44,015 nt of DNA from UBA4312 sp002394635 (GTDB taxonomy: Bacteria > Bacillota_I > Bacilli_A > Erysipelotrichales > Erysipelotrichaceae): contig CAMNHO010000014.1 of NCBI GenBank assembly GCA_946539765.1, positions 1-44,015 on the forward strand, in the 5' to 3' direction. Under the pieces are notes generated by a model. The model ran no database searches and was not told where the DNA came from. It saw nothing but the letters and a program-made list of their open reading frames with translations. The position numbers and the translations under genes were made by a program. Position 1 is the first letter of the stretch. Each line of letters begins with the position of its first letter. This document shows positions 16,237-24,111 of the stretch, in pieces.

Positions 16237-16242
16237 ACTTTC

Positions 16243-16290
16243 ATAGTATCACGATTGTTATTTTTTTCAACATCAGTGGAAAGATTGGTC
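16243..16290 (-). promoter_or_regulatory. Promoter of ncRNA copy B
   Basis: TTGAAA (16270-16265), 16-nt spacer ending in TGA, TACTAT (16248-16243), with the upstream box ACCAATCTTTCC (16289-16278). Same spacing and elements as the copy A promoter. Confidence 0.55.
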
Positions 16291-16329
16291 TAAAAACAGG
16301 ATAAGTTTTAGCTTTTCTAAAATATTTAT

Positions 16330-16653
16330 TTATCTTTGTGTAATCGGCTTTCGTTCCGGCTTTAGATTTCCCTGTTTTTGTGCACGATGATCCAGTTCTT
16401 TGGCAATATCCTCTAAGGTGATCCCTTTTTCCACCATCATAACGATGACATGATATGTCAGATCGCTGATTTCTCCAATCAGTTCTTCCTTGCTTTGGGA
16501 TAAGGCAGCCACGACAACTTCCGTGCTCTCCTCGCCGACTTTTTTTAATATTTTTTCCAGGCCTTTTTCATAAAGATAGTTGGTATAGCTGCCACTCTGA
16601 GGATTCTCTTTCCGGTCCAAAGCCATCGCATATTCCCGTTCGAATGCGTTCAT
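16330..16653 (-). CDS. hisE: Phosphoribosyl-ATP diphosphatase
   Basis: HisE hydrolyses phosphoribosyl-ATP to phosphoribosyl-AMP, the second step of histidine synthesis. 107 residues starting MNAFEREYAMALD. The family signature is present in KKVGEESTEVVVAA with the Mg-binding glutamates and LIGEISDLTYHVIVMM with the second acidic cluster. A longer frame to 16689 exists, but ATG 16653 overlaps the hisI stop as ATGA and has GGAGAAG at good spacing. Last gene of the operon. HisE and HisI are separate here, not fused as in enterobacteria. Confidence 0.96.
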   Translation of the reverse strand: MNAFEREYAMALDRKENPQSGSYTNYLYEKGLEKILKKVGEESTEVVVAALSQSKEELIGEISDLTYHVIVMMVEKGITLEDIAKELDHRAQKQGNLKPERKPITQR

Positions 16654-16979
16654 AGTATATCTTCTCCTTCCAGTGTTCGATAGAAACAACTGTACTTTCC
16701 AGTATGGCAGGCTGCCCCGTCCTGCTCTACTTTGATCAACAATGTATCCTGATCGCAGTCAATCAAAATTTCTTTGACATGCTGAAAATGACCGCTGGTT
16801 TCCCCTTTTTTCCATAATTCGTTTCGGCTGCGTGACCAATAGGTGGCCAAACCGCTGCGCAAGGTCTCCTGCAGGCTTTCCTCATTCATATAAGCCAACA
16901 TCAAAACCTGCAAAGTATGTACATCCTGTACAATGCAGGGGATCAATCCGTTCCCTTTTTCAAAATCAACCTTGATCAT
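16650..16979 (-). CDS. hisI: Phosphoribosyl-AMP cyclohydrolase
   Basis: HisI opens the adenine ring of phosphoribosyl-AMP, step three of the pathway, using zinc. 109 residues. Landmarks: LMLAYMNEESLQETL, GLATYWSRSRNELWKKGETS and the metal-binding LLIKVEQDGAACHTGKYSCF with the conserved cysteines and His. It overlaps hisF by 4 nt and hisE by 4 nt, so translation is coupled on both sides. Confidence 0.97.
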   Translation of the reverse strand: MIKVDFEKGNGLIPCIVQDVHTLQVLMLAYMNEESLQETLRSGLATYWSRSRNELWKKGETSGHFQHVKEILIDCDQDTLLIKVEQDGAACHTGKYSCFYRTLEGEDIL

Positions 16980-17737
16980 AATCGCACCGGAATTCCTTTC
17001 TCTTTTAAATATTCTTTAACTTGTCCAACTGTCATTTCTCCATAGTGAAATAAACTGGCCGCTAAAGCTGCATCAGCTGCTTCCTGCTCAAATACATCAT
17101 AAAAATGCTTTAGAGCTCCACAACCGCCGGAAGCGATCACCGGTACATTGACGCGATTGCGTACAGCTTTACAAAAGGCAAGATCATATCCTTGTTTACA
17201 TCCATCGGTATCCATGCTGGTCAACAGGATTTCTCCGGCGCCAAGACCAACGCCTTTTTCTATCCATTCCAGCGCATCCAGACCCGTATCGATCCGTCCG
17301 CCATTGATTACGACATTCCAGCCCGTTCCATCCGGCCGCATCCGGCCGTCCACTGCCAACACCATGCACTGGTTGCCAAACTGTTTAGCCCCTTCCGCAA
17401 TTAACTGTGGATTGCGCACAGCAGCACTGTTCAGACTGATCTTATCGGCACCGGCTCTTAAAATCCGTCGAATATCCTCAATTGTTCGTATGCCACCACC
17501 AACGGTAAACGGAATGTAGATTTCCTTGGCGACCTGCTCCACCACATGCACCATGGTATCCCGATGTTCATGCGTAGCCGTGATATCGAGGAAAACCAGT
17601 TCATCCGCGCCTTGTTCATAATACTGTCGGGCTAAAGTCACAGGATCTCCGACCTCTTTGATGCCGACAAAATTGATACCTTTTACAACTTTTCCGTCCC
17701 GGACATCCAGACATGGAATAATACGTTTTGTCAACAT
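16976..17737 (-). CDS. hisF: Imidazole glycerol phosphate synthase, cyclase subunit
   Basis: HisF is a TIM barrel that closes the imidazole ring using ammonia from HisH. 253 residues. The catalytic aspartates are in IIPCLDVRDGKVVKG near the N-terminus and in LLTSMDTDGCKQGYDL. The phosphate-binding loops VGGGIRTIEDI and VIASGGCGALKHF are both present. The start follows AGAGGAGTAGACT and lies 3 nt after hisA. Confidence 0.97.
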   Translation of the reverse strand: MLTKRIIPCLDVRDGKVVKGINFVGIKEVGDPVTLARQYYEQGADELVFLDITATHEHRDTMVHVVEQVAKEIYIPFTVGGGIRTIEDIRRILRAGADKISLNSAAVRNPQLIAEGAKQFGNQCMVLAVDGRMRPDGTGWNVVINGGRIDTGLDALEWIEKGVGLGAGEILLTSMDTDGCKQGYDLAFCKAVRNRVNVPVIASGGCGALKHFYDVFEQEAADAALAASLFHYGEMTVGQVKEYLKEKGIPVRL

Positions 17738-17740
17738 AGT

Positions 17741-18460
17741 CTACTCCTCTTGGCAAAGCGCAATGGCTTCTTTGAGATCCAAAGTATCCGCATAAATGGC
17801 TTTTCCTGTGATGGCTCCGTACAAGCCAAGCTGTTTTAAGGCTCGGATATGTTCCAGATCACGAATGCCCCCACTGGCTGTGATCTGCATCGATACGGCT
17901 TCTTTCAATGTTTTCAACATGGAAAGATTGGGGCCCTGCAGGGTTCCATCTTTACTGATATCAGTAAAAATGATCGTCTGTACGCCCATTTTCTCCAGCT
18001 CTCTGGCAAAATCCACATAATAAAGTTCGCTCGTTTCCAGCCAGCCGGAACCACAAACATACCCATCTTTACAGTCCAGACCGACCGCAATCTTTTCTTT
18101 GTATCGTTCGACGGCTTCCTTCAAAAGGTTTCTATCATGAATGGCAGCCGTTCCCAAAATGACACGTTGAACTCCACGGGATAGATAGTATTCAATATCT
18201 TCCATGGTCCGGATCCCACCGCCAACCTCCACGGGGACCTGCACGCTTCGTGCCACCTGGCAGATCAGCTCGGCGTTTTTTTTATGTCCGGCTTTGGCGC
18301 CGTCTAAGTCCACCATATGGATATATGAAGCCTGGCACGCCTCGAACATCCGGGCAATCTCCAGAACCGAAGAACCGACCACTTCCTTTTGGTTATAATC
18401 TCCCTGGTACAAGCGTACAGGCGCCTGATCGATAATATCAATGGCTGGTAAAATGATCAT
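17741..18460 (-). CDS. hisA: ProFAR isomerase (phosphoribosylformimino-AICAR-ribotide isomerase)
   Basis: HisA isomerises ProFAR to PRFAR, which HisHF then uses. It is a TIM barrel like HisF. 239 residues from MIILPAIDIIDQAPVRLYQG, with the catalytic Asp in LPAIDI and a second in IFTDISKDGTLQGPN, and phosphate loops VGGGIRTMEDI and ITASGGIRDLEHI. A 24-codon N-terminal extension is open to 18532 but lies inside hisH and is unlike the family; ATG 18460 overlaps the hisH stop (ATGA) and is chosen. Confidence 0.96.
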   Translation of the reverse strand: MIILPAIDIIDQAPVRLYQGDYNQKEVVGSSVLEIARMFEACQASYIHMVDLDGAKAGHKKNAELICQVARSVQVPVEVGGGIRTMEDIEYYLSRGVQRVILGTAAIHDRNLLKEAVERYKEKIAVGLDCKDGYVCGSGWLETSELYYVDFARELEKMGVQTIIFTDISKDGTLQGPNLSMLKTLKEAVSMQITASGGIRDLEHIRALKQLGLYGAITGKAIYADTLDLKEAIALCQEE

Positions 18461-19071
18461 ACAAACTCCTTTCCAAAATAACGAAGGATCTTTAATCCAT
18501 CTTCTCCGCATTTTTCCGGATGAAACTGACATCCCAATACATTGTCATGACAGACAATACCTGGGATTTTTAATGGGCCATATATGGAATAACCCAGAAG
18601 ATCTTCTTCCCGATAGTTCTGAGCATAATAGGAATGTACATAATACATATAGGCATGATCCGGCAACTGATCCAGCAACGGATGGTTTCCGTTCTTTACT
18701 AGTTCATTCCATCCTATATGCGGGATCCGGTAGCCTTCAGCCTCCATTTTACGAATATCTCCTTGTAAAAATCCGAATCCTTGATGAAATCCTTTTTCTT
18801 CACTGGTTTCAAATAATGCCTGCATTCCAAGGCAGATGCCCAATAAAGGTTTTTTCTTCTGGCGTACTTGTCGATCAACGGCTTCATACAAGCCGGAACG
18901 ATGCAGATTTTCCATGCAGTCGCCAAAAGCGCCAACACCGGGAAGAACCAGTTTTTCATATTTATCAAGCTGTTTTGGATCGCTGACAAATTCATTGGCA
19001 AAGCCCAGGGCATCCAGTGCATTTTTAACACTATGCAGATTGCCCATGCCATAGTCAATAATACCGATCAT
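18457..19071 (-). CDS. hisH: Imidazole glycerol phosphate synthase, glutamine amidotransferase subunit
   Basis: HisH takes ammonia from glutamine and channels it to HisF. 204 residues. The class I glutamine amidotransferase triad is present: the nucleophile Cys in LLGICLGMQALFE and the His and Glu in LGCQFHPEKCGEDG. The N-terminus IGIIDYGMGNLHSVKNAL is typical. It overlaps hisA by 4 nt and its start overlaps the hisB stop by 4 nt. Confidence 0.97.
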   Translation of the reverse strand: MIGIIDYGMGNLHSVKNALDALGFANEFVSDPKQLDKYEKLVLPGVGAFGDCMENLHRSGLYEAVDRQVRQKKKPLLGICLGMQALFETSEEKGFHQGFGFLQGDIRKMEAEGYRIPHIGWNELVKNGNHPLLDQLPDHAYMYYVHSYYAQNYREEDLLGYSIYGPLKIPGIVCHDNVLGCQFHPEKCGEDGLKILRYFGKEFV

Positions 19072-19652
19072 CCCTCCAGAACTCCTTTAGAGCTTGGAAT
19101 CTCCGTACCGGTAATTTCCACCGCCTGTTTCAAAGCTCGCCCTAATGCCTTGAAAATAGCTTCAACTTTGTGGTGGTCATTCGTTCCGTAGAAGACATTG
19201 ACATGTAGAGTAATCCCTGCCTGTACCGCTAAAGCACGCAGGAACTCCTCGGTCATTTCCGTCGAATATGTACCGATGCTTTCTCGTTTCAGCTCACAAT
19301 GGTATACCAGATAAGGGCGACCGCTGATATCCAGTGTCACATTACATAATGTTTCATCCATCGGTATCGTAAAGTTTCCGTAACGGTTGATACCTCTTTT
19401 GTCCCCCAGAGCTTCCTTGATGGCATTTCCCAGCAAGATCCCGATATCTTCAATCGTGTGATGATCGCAGACGTACAGATCTCCATCCGCTTTGATATCC
19501 AGGTCAAATTTAGAATGAAAAGCCAATAATGTCAGCATATGATCAAAAAAGCCGACACCTGTATCAATATGTGATGTTCCCTTTCCGTCCAGGTTCACAC
19601 TCATTTTTATTTTCGTTTCGTTCGTGTTTCTTTCTTTTGTTATCTTACGCAT
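19068..19652 (-). CDS. hisB: Imidazoleglycerol-phosphate dehydratase
   Basis: HisB dehydrates imidazoleglycerol phosphate to imidazoleacetol phosphate with manganese. 194 residues, the monofunctional form, without the N-terminal phosphatase domain of enterobacterial HisB. The His-rich metal sites are visible in HIDTGVGFFDHMLTLLAFHS, VCDHHTIEDIGILLGNAI and FYGTNDHHKVEAIFKALGRA. It overlaps hisC by 8 nt, with a GGGAGAGGATGAAAC ribosome site inside hisC. The step after HisC, removal of phosphate from histidinol phosphate, has no enzyme in this operon. Confidence 0.97.
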   Translation of the reverse strand: MRKITKERNTNETKIKMSVNLDGKGTSHIDTGVGFFDHMLTLLAFHSKFDLDIKADGDLYVCDHHTIEDIGILLGNAIKEALGDKRGINRYGNFTIPMDETLCNVTLDISGRPYLVYHCELKRESIGTYSTEMTEEFLRALAVQAGITLHVNVFYGTNDHHKVEAIFKALGRALKQAVEITGTEIPSSKGVLEG

Positions 19653-20682
19653 GTTTCATCCTCTCCCGGGCATACATTTGTAATACCTGCAGAACCTTTT
19701 CATTTTCCTCGCGGTTCCCGATCGTGATACGGAAAAAATCACTGCCGGCATAATCGCGGATCACAATATTCGCTTTTTTAAAACATTCCATCAACAACGG
19801 TTTATCTTCACATTGTCCGTACAGGAAGTTGGCTTCACTTGGATAAAATGTCATGTATCTTAGCATGCATAGCTTATCAAACATCTCTTCACGATATTGA
19901 ATAATGGACTGGATTTCCATCTGGAAATCTTCTGCATGTTCAATAACAATGGTCGCAATCCGCTGACTGACCGTACTTAACAGATAAGGAACCCGGATCT
20001 TACGGTATTCGGCCATCGCCTTTTCATTGCCGATCAAGAAGCCGACCCGTAGACCTGCCAGCCCATACGCCTTGGACAGCGTCCGGGTCACAAATAGATT
20101 CGGATACTTTTCAACATATGGTATCATCGTATGCGTACTGAATTCCATATAGGCCTCATCAATGACGACCGGACCATCAAAAGCTTTTACGATCTGTAGC
20201 ACTTCTTCTTCCGTCAGACAGTGGCCTGTCGGATTGTTCGGATTGCTGAAGAGGATCAAGTCCGCCTTCTTCTCTTTTCCCTTTTCGATAAAATCCTGGA
20301 TGTCAAAGCTTCCATCGACATGGGTCGGGTATTTTTCCACCTTTGCCTCATAACTGGAAGCATAATAATCATACATGGAGAAATCCGGGCTCAAGGTATA
20401 TAGAGTTTTTCCTTTGGATAGAACCGTGCCGATCACCATTCCAAGCATTTGATCCGAGCCGTTGCCGGCAATCAACTGTTCCGGCTTGATGTGCATCCAT
20501 TTGGCATACGCATCAAACAATGGCGCATAATCATCATCCGGATAGCGGTTAAAATCGATCTTCATGATTTCTTTCTGGATCTCCGTAAGAATCGAATACG
20601 GAAGATTCATAGAAAGCTCGTTGGCATTCAACAATATCCCTTCATGTACATGCTGGTCATAGGTTTCAATCTCTTTGGTCAT
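19645..20682 (-). CDS. hisC: Histidinol-phosphate aminotransferase
   Basis: HisC transfers the amino group from glutamate to imidazoleacetol phosphate. 345 residues, a fold type I PLP enzyme. Lys that binds PLP is in FVTRTLSKAYGLAGLRVGF. The cofactor-site motifs LILFSNPNNPTGHCL and VVIDEAYMEF and the N-terminal ILLNANELSMNLP are intact. It overlaps the hisD end by 17 nt with GAGGATGGATC ahead of the ATG. Confidence 0.96.
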   Translation of the reverse strand: MTKEIETYDQHVHEGILLNANELSMNLPYSILTEIQKEIMKIDFNRYPDDDYAPLFDAYAKWMHIKPEQLIAGNGSDQMLGMVIGTVLSKGKTLYTLSPDFSMYDYYASSYEAKVEKYPTHVDGSFDIQDFIEKGKEKKADLILFSNPNNPTGHCLTEEEVLQIVKAFDGPVVIDEAYMEFSTHTMIPYVEKYPNLFVTRTLSKAYGLAGLRVGFLIGNEKAMAEYRKIRVPYLLSTVSQRIATIVIEHAEDFQMEIQSIIQYREEMFDKLCMLRYMTFYPSEANFLYGQCEDKPLLMECFKKANIVIRDYAGSDFFRITIGNREENEKVLQVLQMYARERMKHA

Positions 20683-21961
20683 GATCCATCCTCACTTTCA
20701 CGGCATTGGCATGGGCACGCAGCTGCTCTTGCTCGGCCATGCTCATAATATGATGTCCATAGGCATCCAGTGCTTCCTTGGTATAGTGTAAGAAACAAGA
20801 TTTTTTAATAAAGCTGTCGACTCCCAAAGCACTGGAGAAACGGGCTGTTCCACTGGTCGGCAGCACATGATTAGTACCACCGAAGTAATCTCCGATGCTC
20901 TCGCACGTATAGTAGCCCATAAAAACACTGCCGGCGTTGACGACCTGGCCTAAATATTTCATCGGATCGGCCACCATCAGCTCCAGATGCTCCGGTGCGA
21001 TCGCATTCGCAATTTCGATACACTCTTCGATACTGTCACAGACAATGGACTTTCCGTAATTCTTCAAACTTTCCTCCACGATGGCCCGCTTTGGAAGAAC
21101 GGCGGATTGTTTGGCCAGCTCTTGATTGGTTTTTTCTAGCACCTGACGACTGGTCGTCAGAAGAATGGCACTGGCCATCGGATCATGCTCGGCCTGGGAT
21201 AATAAGTCCGCTGCCAGATAGACCGGATCGGCTTGCTGATCGGCAACCACCAGAATTTCACTTGGGCCGGCAATCATATCAATATCTACTTTGCCAAACA
21301 CCAGCTTTTTGGCTGCGGCTACAAAGATATTACCTGGACCGACGATTTTATCCACCGCCGGGATGGTTTCGGTTCCATATGCCAGAGCTCCGATTGCCTG
21401 GGCTCCCCCAATCTTATATATGTCTGTTACATTGGCCAGACGGGCCGCAAACGCAATATTCGGATGGATCTTTCCCTGCTTATCCGGCGGAGTGACCATC
21501 ACGATCCGTTTGACACCGGCTACATGGGCAGGAATGGCATTCATCAATACACTACTCGGATACTGTGCACGGCCTCCTGGTACATAGATCCCCACGCTTT
21601 CTAAAGGCAGCACACGCTGCCCAAGGTAAACACCCATCTCCTTTTGCAGAATATATGACTGTTGCCGCTGGGCTTTATGGAAATAGACAAGGTTGGCTTT
21701 CGCCTTTTCCATAGCCTCACAGAATGCCGGATCGCATTGCGCTATGGCTTCATCGAGCTCCTGCTGCGATACTTTCCATGTTTCCATATCGATTCCGTCA
21801 AACTGTTTCGTATATTTCCGGCAGGCGGCATCCCCATGGGTACGGACATCCGTTAAGATCGTATTGGCTGTCTGCAGGATCTCATTGGATATTTCCTGTG
21901 TTCGGCTCATCAAGTATTCATAAAGTTGTTTTGAATTGTCCTTTTGGATCTCACTGAGCAT
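20666..21961 (-). CDS. hisD: Histidinol dehydrogenase
   Basis: HisD oxidises histidinol twice with NAD to give histidine, the last step. 431 residues. Signature stretch IDMIAGPSEILVVADQQADP and the catalytic region AIAPEHLELMVADP with Glu-His; ATG 21961 follows AAGGAGTCGTAAATC. It overlaps the hisG end by 11 nt. Length and motifs are normal. Confidence 0.97.
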   Translation of the reverse strand: MLSEIQKDNSKQLYEYLMSRTQEISNEILQTANTILTDVRTHGDAACRKYTKQFDGIDMETWKVSQQELDEAIAQCDPAFCEAMEKAKANLVYFHKAQRQQSYILQKEMGVYLGQRVLPLESVGIYVPGGRAQYPSSVLMNAIPAHVAGVKRIVMVTPPDKQGKIHPNIAFAARLANVTDIYKIGGAQAIGALAYGTETIPAVDKIVGPGNIFVAAAKKLVFGKVDIDMIAGPSEILVVADQQADPVYLAADLLSQAEHDPMASAILLTTSRQVLEKTNQELAKQSAVLPKRAIVEESLKNYGKSIVCDSIEECIEIANAIAPEHLELMVADPMKYLGQVVNAGSVFMGYYTCESIGDYFGGTNHVLPTSGTARFSSALGVDSFIKKSCFLHYTKEALDAYGHHIMSMAEQEQLRAHANAVKVRMDHDQRD

Positions 21962-22586
21962 GATTTACGACTCCTTCCAGGTCATCGATAAACTGCATGA
22001 CTTCTTTTCTTTTTAATTTAAAGCTCGCTTTATTGACAATGACACGGGCACTGATCGGACAGACATCATCCAGAACAACCAATCCATTTTCCTTTAAAGT
22101 GGTTCCTGTTTCCATAATGTCGACAATGCCATCACACAAGCCCAGGATCGGCGATAATTCCACCGAGCCATCTATTTTTATTATTTCCACGTCCATGCTC
22201 TTGTCATTGAAATAACGACGGGCCACATTTGGATACTTAGTACCGATGGTGATATGACCAACCTTGTTCATCAGATCGATTTCCGGTAAACTGGCAACGA
22301 TAAACTTACAGACACCGATCTTCAGATCCAACATCTCATAATAATCCTTGCCACCTTCCAATAAAGTATCTTTGCCGACCACGCCGATATCGGCCACACC
22401 GTGCTCTACATATGTAATGCAGTCATTGGCTTTGACCAGAAAATATTCTATATCCTTCTTTGTATCCGGAAAGACCAGGGCTCTTCCTTTATTTCTCAAT
22501 TTTTCAATGCCATAACCACATGTTTCTAACATATTAACGGTACTTTTTTCCAGACGACCTTTGGTCAACGCAACAGATAAACTCAT
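21951..22586 (-). CDS. hisG: ATP phosphoribosyltransferase, short catalytic form
   Basis: HisG joins ATP and PRPP, the committed step of histidine synthesis. 211 residues, the short form, which lacks the C-terminal regulatory domain and needs HisZ. Visible: VALTKGRLEKSTVNMLETCG at the N-terminus, VEHGVADIGVVGKDTLLEGG, and the PRPP-binding GLCDGIVDIMETGTTLKENG. A longer frame to 22616 is open, but GGAGGTG sits before ATG 22586, which overlaps the hisZ stop by ATGA. Feedback control by histidine is expected through HisZ. Confidence 0.96.
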   Translation of the reverse strand: MSLSVALTKGRLEKSTVNMLETCGYGIEKLRNKGRALVFPDTKKDIEYFLVKANDCITYVEHGVADIGVVGKDTLLEGGKDYYEMLDLKIGVCKFIVASLPEIDLMNKVGHITIGTKYPNVARRYFNDKSMDVEIIKIDGSVELSPILGLCDGIVDIMETGTTLKENGLVVLDDVCPISARVIVNKASFKLKRKEVMQFIDDLEGVVNHAQ

Positions 22587-23689
22587 AGAAACACCTCCAC
22601 TTCCGGTTTTTCCCATGGCTGCAAAATGACGTTTCCTTGTTTACGAAGGTCCTTTGCCCTCTGTAAGGCCTCTACTTCTTTGCCAGCCGGATAACAGATT
22701 CGGATCTTCTTTTCAGCCGGCGCATGGATCACATCTATCAAATAATCCACCTTGACACTGAAGCCACAAGCTGGTAGGTCCCGTCCAAAGGTTTCCAGCA
22801 GATGGTCATAACGGCCTCCACTGAGAACACTGTGTCCGCATCCGGCCACAAAGCCCTCAAAGATGATGCCGGTATAATAGTTCAGGTGGGGAACCTTTCC
22901 CAGATCAAATGTGATATGTTTTTCATACCCTAACCGGCAAAGCTGGTTGTACAGCTGCTGCAGTTTTTCCACAACTTTTTTTAACGGTTCGGTAAAGCTC
23001 AGCTCCTTGGCCTTCTGCAAACAGGAGGCATCGCCGCCCAGTAACGGCAGTGCCTGAAAGAAGGCGCGCTGGGATGGTTCCAACGCCAATGGTTCCAGGT
23101 ATTCCCGCAGCTCCACCATGCTTTTTCGGTCGATCAAGTCGGCCAAAACCAGTTGTTGGGAAGCATCCAAACAAACATGCTCGCAAGCTTTCTTAAAGAA
23201 GTCGCTGTTTCCGATCTCCAGTTGATAATCCTGTATACCGAAGGTTTCCATTGTATCCAGAGCCAGGCTCAGCACTTCCAGATCGCTTGTATCATCCAGA
23301 CCGATCAGTTCCACACCGCAGTCGGTGACTTCTCCGCGTTTGCCGGCAAACATCTGCCTTACCTTATATACATTGGAACAATACCGGAAACGGAATGGCG
23401 GTTCGCTGTTGGAAAACTTAGAGGCACATACTCTGGCTATCGGCACGGTCATATCCATACGCAAAGCCAGGATCTGTCCGTCCTGATCAAAGAATTGGTA
23501 CATGTCCTGTTCATTGATCTCATTAAACGCATTCTGATAGGTCGAATAGAATTCAATAGAAGGCGTTATGATTTCCGAATAGCCATAAGAGGCAAACACC
23601 TTTTCAATGTTTGCCTGGAGCATACGTTTGGTCCGACACTCCTCTAGAATGGTGTCCTTCATTCCTAACGGGATCTGAATCTGTTTCAT
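22583..23689 (-). CDS. hisZ: ATP phosphoribosyltransferase regulatory subunit
   Basis: HisZ resembles the class II histidyl-tRNA synthetase core but does not charge tRNA; it activates and regulates short HisG. 368 residues from MKQIQIPLGMKDTILEECRT. A synthetase-like motif 2 region FRYCSNVYKVRQMFAGKRGE and a C-terminal LSGGRYDHLLETFGRDLPAC are seen. A 386-residue frame starts earlier, but the T-box terminator lies upstream and AAGGAGAAAG precedes ATG 23689. It is the first gene of the operon, an order common for hisZG in Firmicutes. Paralogy with HisS is the main alternative; the neighbours settle it. Confidence 0.95.
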   Translation of the reverse strand: MKQIQIPLGMKDTILEECRTKRMLQANIEKVFASYGYSEIITPSIEFYSTYQNAFNEINEQDMYQFFDQDGQILALRMDMTVPIARVCASKFSNSEPPFRFRYCSNVYKVRQMFAGKRGEVTDCGVELIGLDDTSDLEVLSLALDTMETFGIQDYQLEIGNSDFFKKACEHVCLDASQQLVLADLIDRKSMVELREYLEPLALEPSQRAFFQALPLLGGDASCLQKAKELSFTEPLKKVVEKLQQLYNQLCRLGYEKHITFDLGKVPHLNYYTGIIFEGFVAGCGHSVLSGGRYDHLLETFGRDLPACGFSVKVDYLIDVIHAPAEKKIRICYPAGKEVEALQRAKDLRKQGNVILQPWEKPEVEVFL

Positions 23690-23711
23690 ATTTTCTTTCT
23701 CCTTATTATAC

Positions 23712-23737
23712 AAAAAAACGCCCTTTATAAGGACGTT
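23712..23737 (-). terminator. Regulated terminator of the T-box leader
   Basis: Stem AACGTCC/GGGCGTT with a 7-nt loop and a seven-T tract, upstream of hisZ. The competing antiterminator would use the T-box sequence just before it. Confidence 0.8.
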
Positions 23738-23955
23738 ATACACGTGGTTCCACCTTATTTCATCATTGCCTCACGACAATGACCTCATCAAGTGCTGACA
23801 CACTCGGGTCCGGTAACGGGGACTGCCGATATACACTACTGTTTTTCGCATATATAACTCCAGGATGTGTTCCCATGGGACTGCTCTTTCTTTTCACCGG
23901 CCAGAAAGTCTCTGAAAACAATGATCCAAGGTACTGTTTCCCTTCAATGTTTGTA
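23712..23955 (-). promoter_or_regulatory. T-box riboswitch leader of the his operon
   Basis: The minus-strand leader contains AAGGTGGAACCACG, the T-box sequence (23756-23743). It is followed by the terminator AACGTCC/GGGCGTT and seven T (23737-23712). The 5' part has a Stem I-like region with CAGAGACTTTCTGGCCGG. In GGAACACATCC a CAC triplet (23869-23867) is in place to be a histidine specifier followed by A. Binding of uncharged tRNA-His should favour the antiterminator and turn on the operon when histidine is short. T-box identification is strong; the specifier position is read by eye. Confidence 0.85.
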
Positions 23956-23960
23956 CATTT

Positions 23961-23989
23961 AATATAGCGATTTCCCATAAAATTGTCAA
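23961..23989 (-). promoter_or_regulatory. Promoter of the his operon
   Basis: TTGACA (23989-23984), 17-nt spacer, TATATT (23966-23961): a near-consensus sigma-A promoter. Transcription would start near 23954 and give a leader of about 265 nt before hisZ. Confidence 0.8.
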
Positions 23990-24044
23990 CCGAAAAGGGT
24001 TTCATCCTTATCGTAATGAAAGTTTCAAGAATCTTTGATAAAAT

Positions 24045-24073
24045 TTTCAAAAAATACAATTATCTGCTATAAT
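24045..24073 (+). promoter_or_regulatory. Promoter of the NhaC family gene
   Basis: TATAAT (24068-24073) with an upstream TGC extension and a weak TTTCAA at -35 (24045-24050), 17-nt spacer. Divergent from the his promoter, about 60 nt apart. Confidence 0.6.
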
Positions 24074-24111
24074 GATTTTAAATTATTTGTAAAGAGAGAG
24101 AGGTTTTTTTT

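Noticed and set aside
15894..16304. Plus-strand reading frame of 136 codons
   Set aside because: Same reason as for 15355; it runs antisense through RNA copy B and through its promoter.
23763..24059. Open frame of 98 codons upstream of hisZ
   Set aside because: It lies over the his promoter and T-box leader; the T-box signature explains the conservation.
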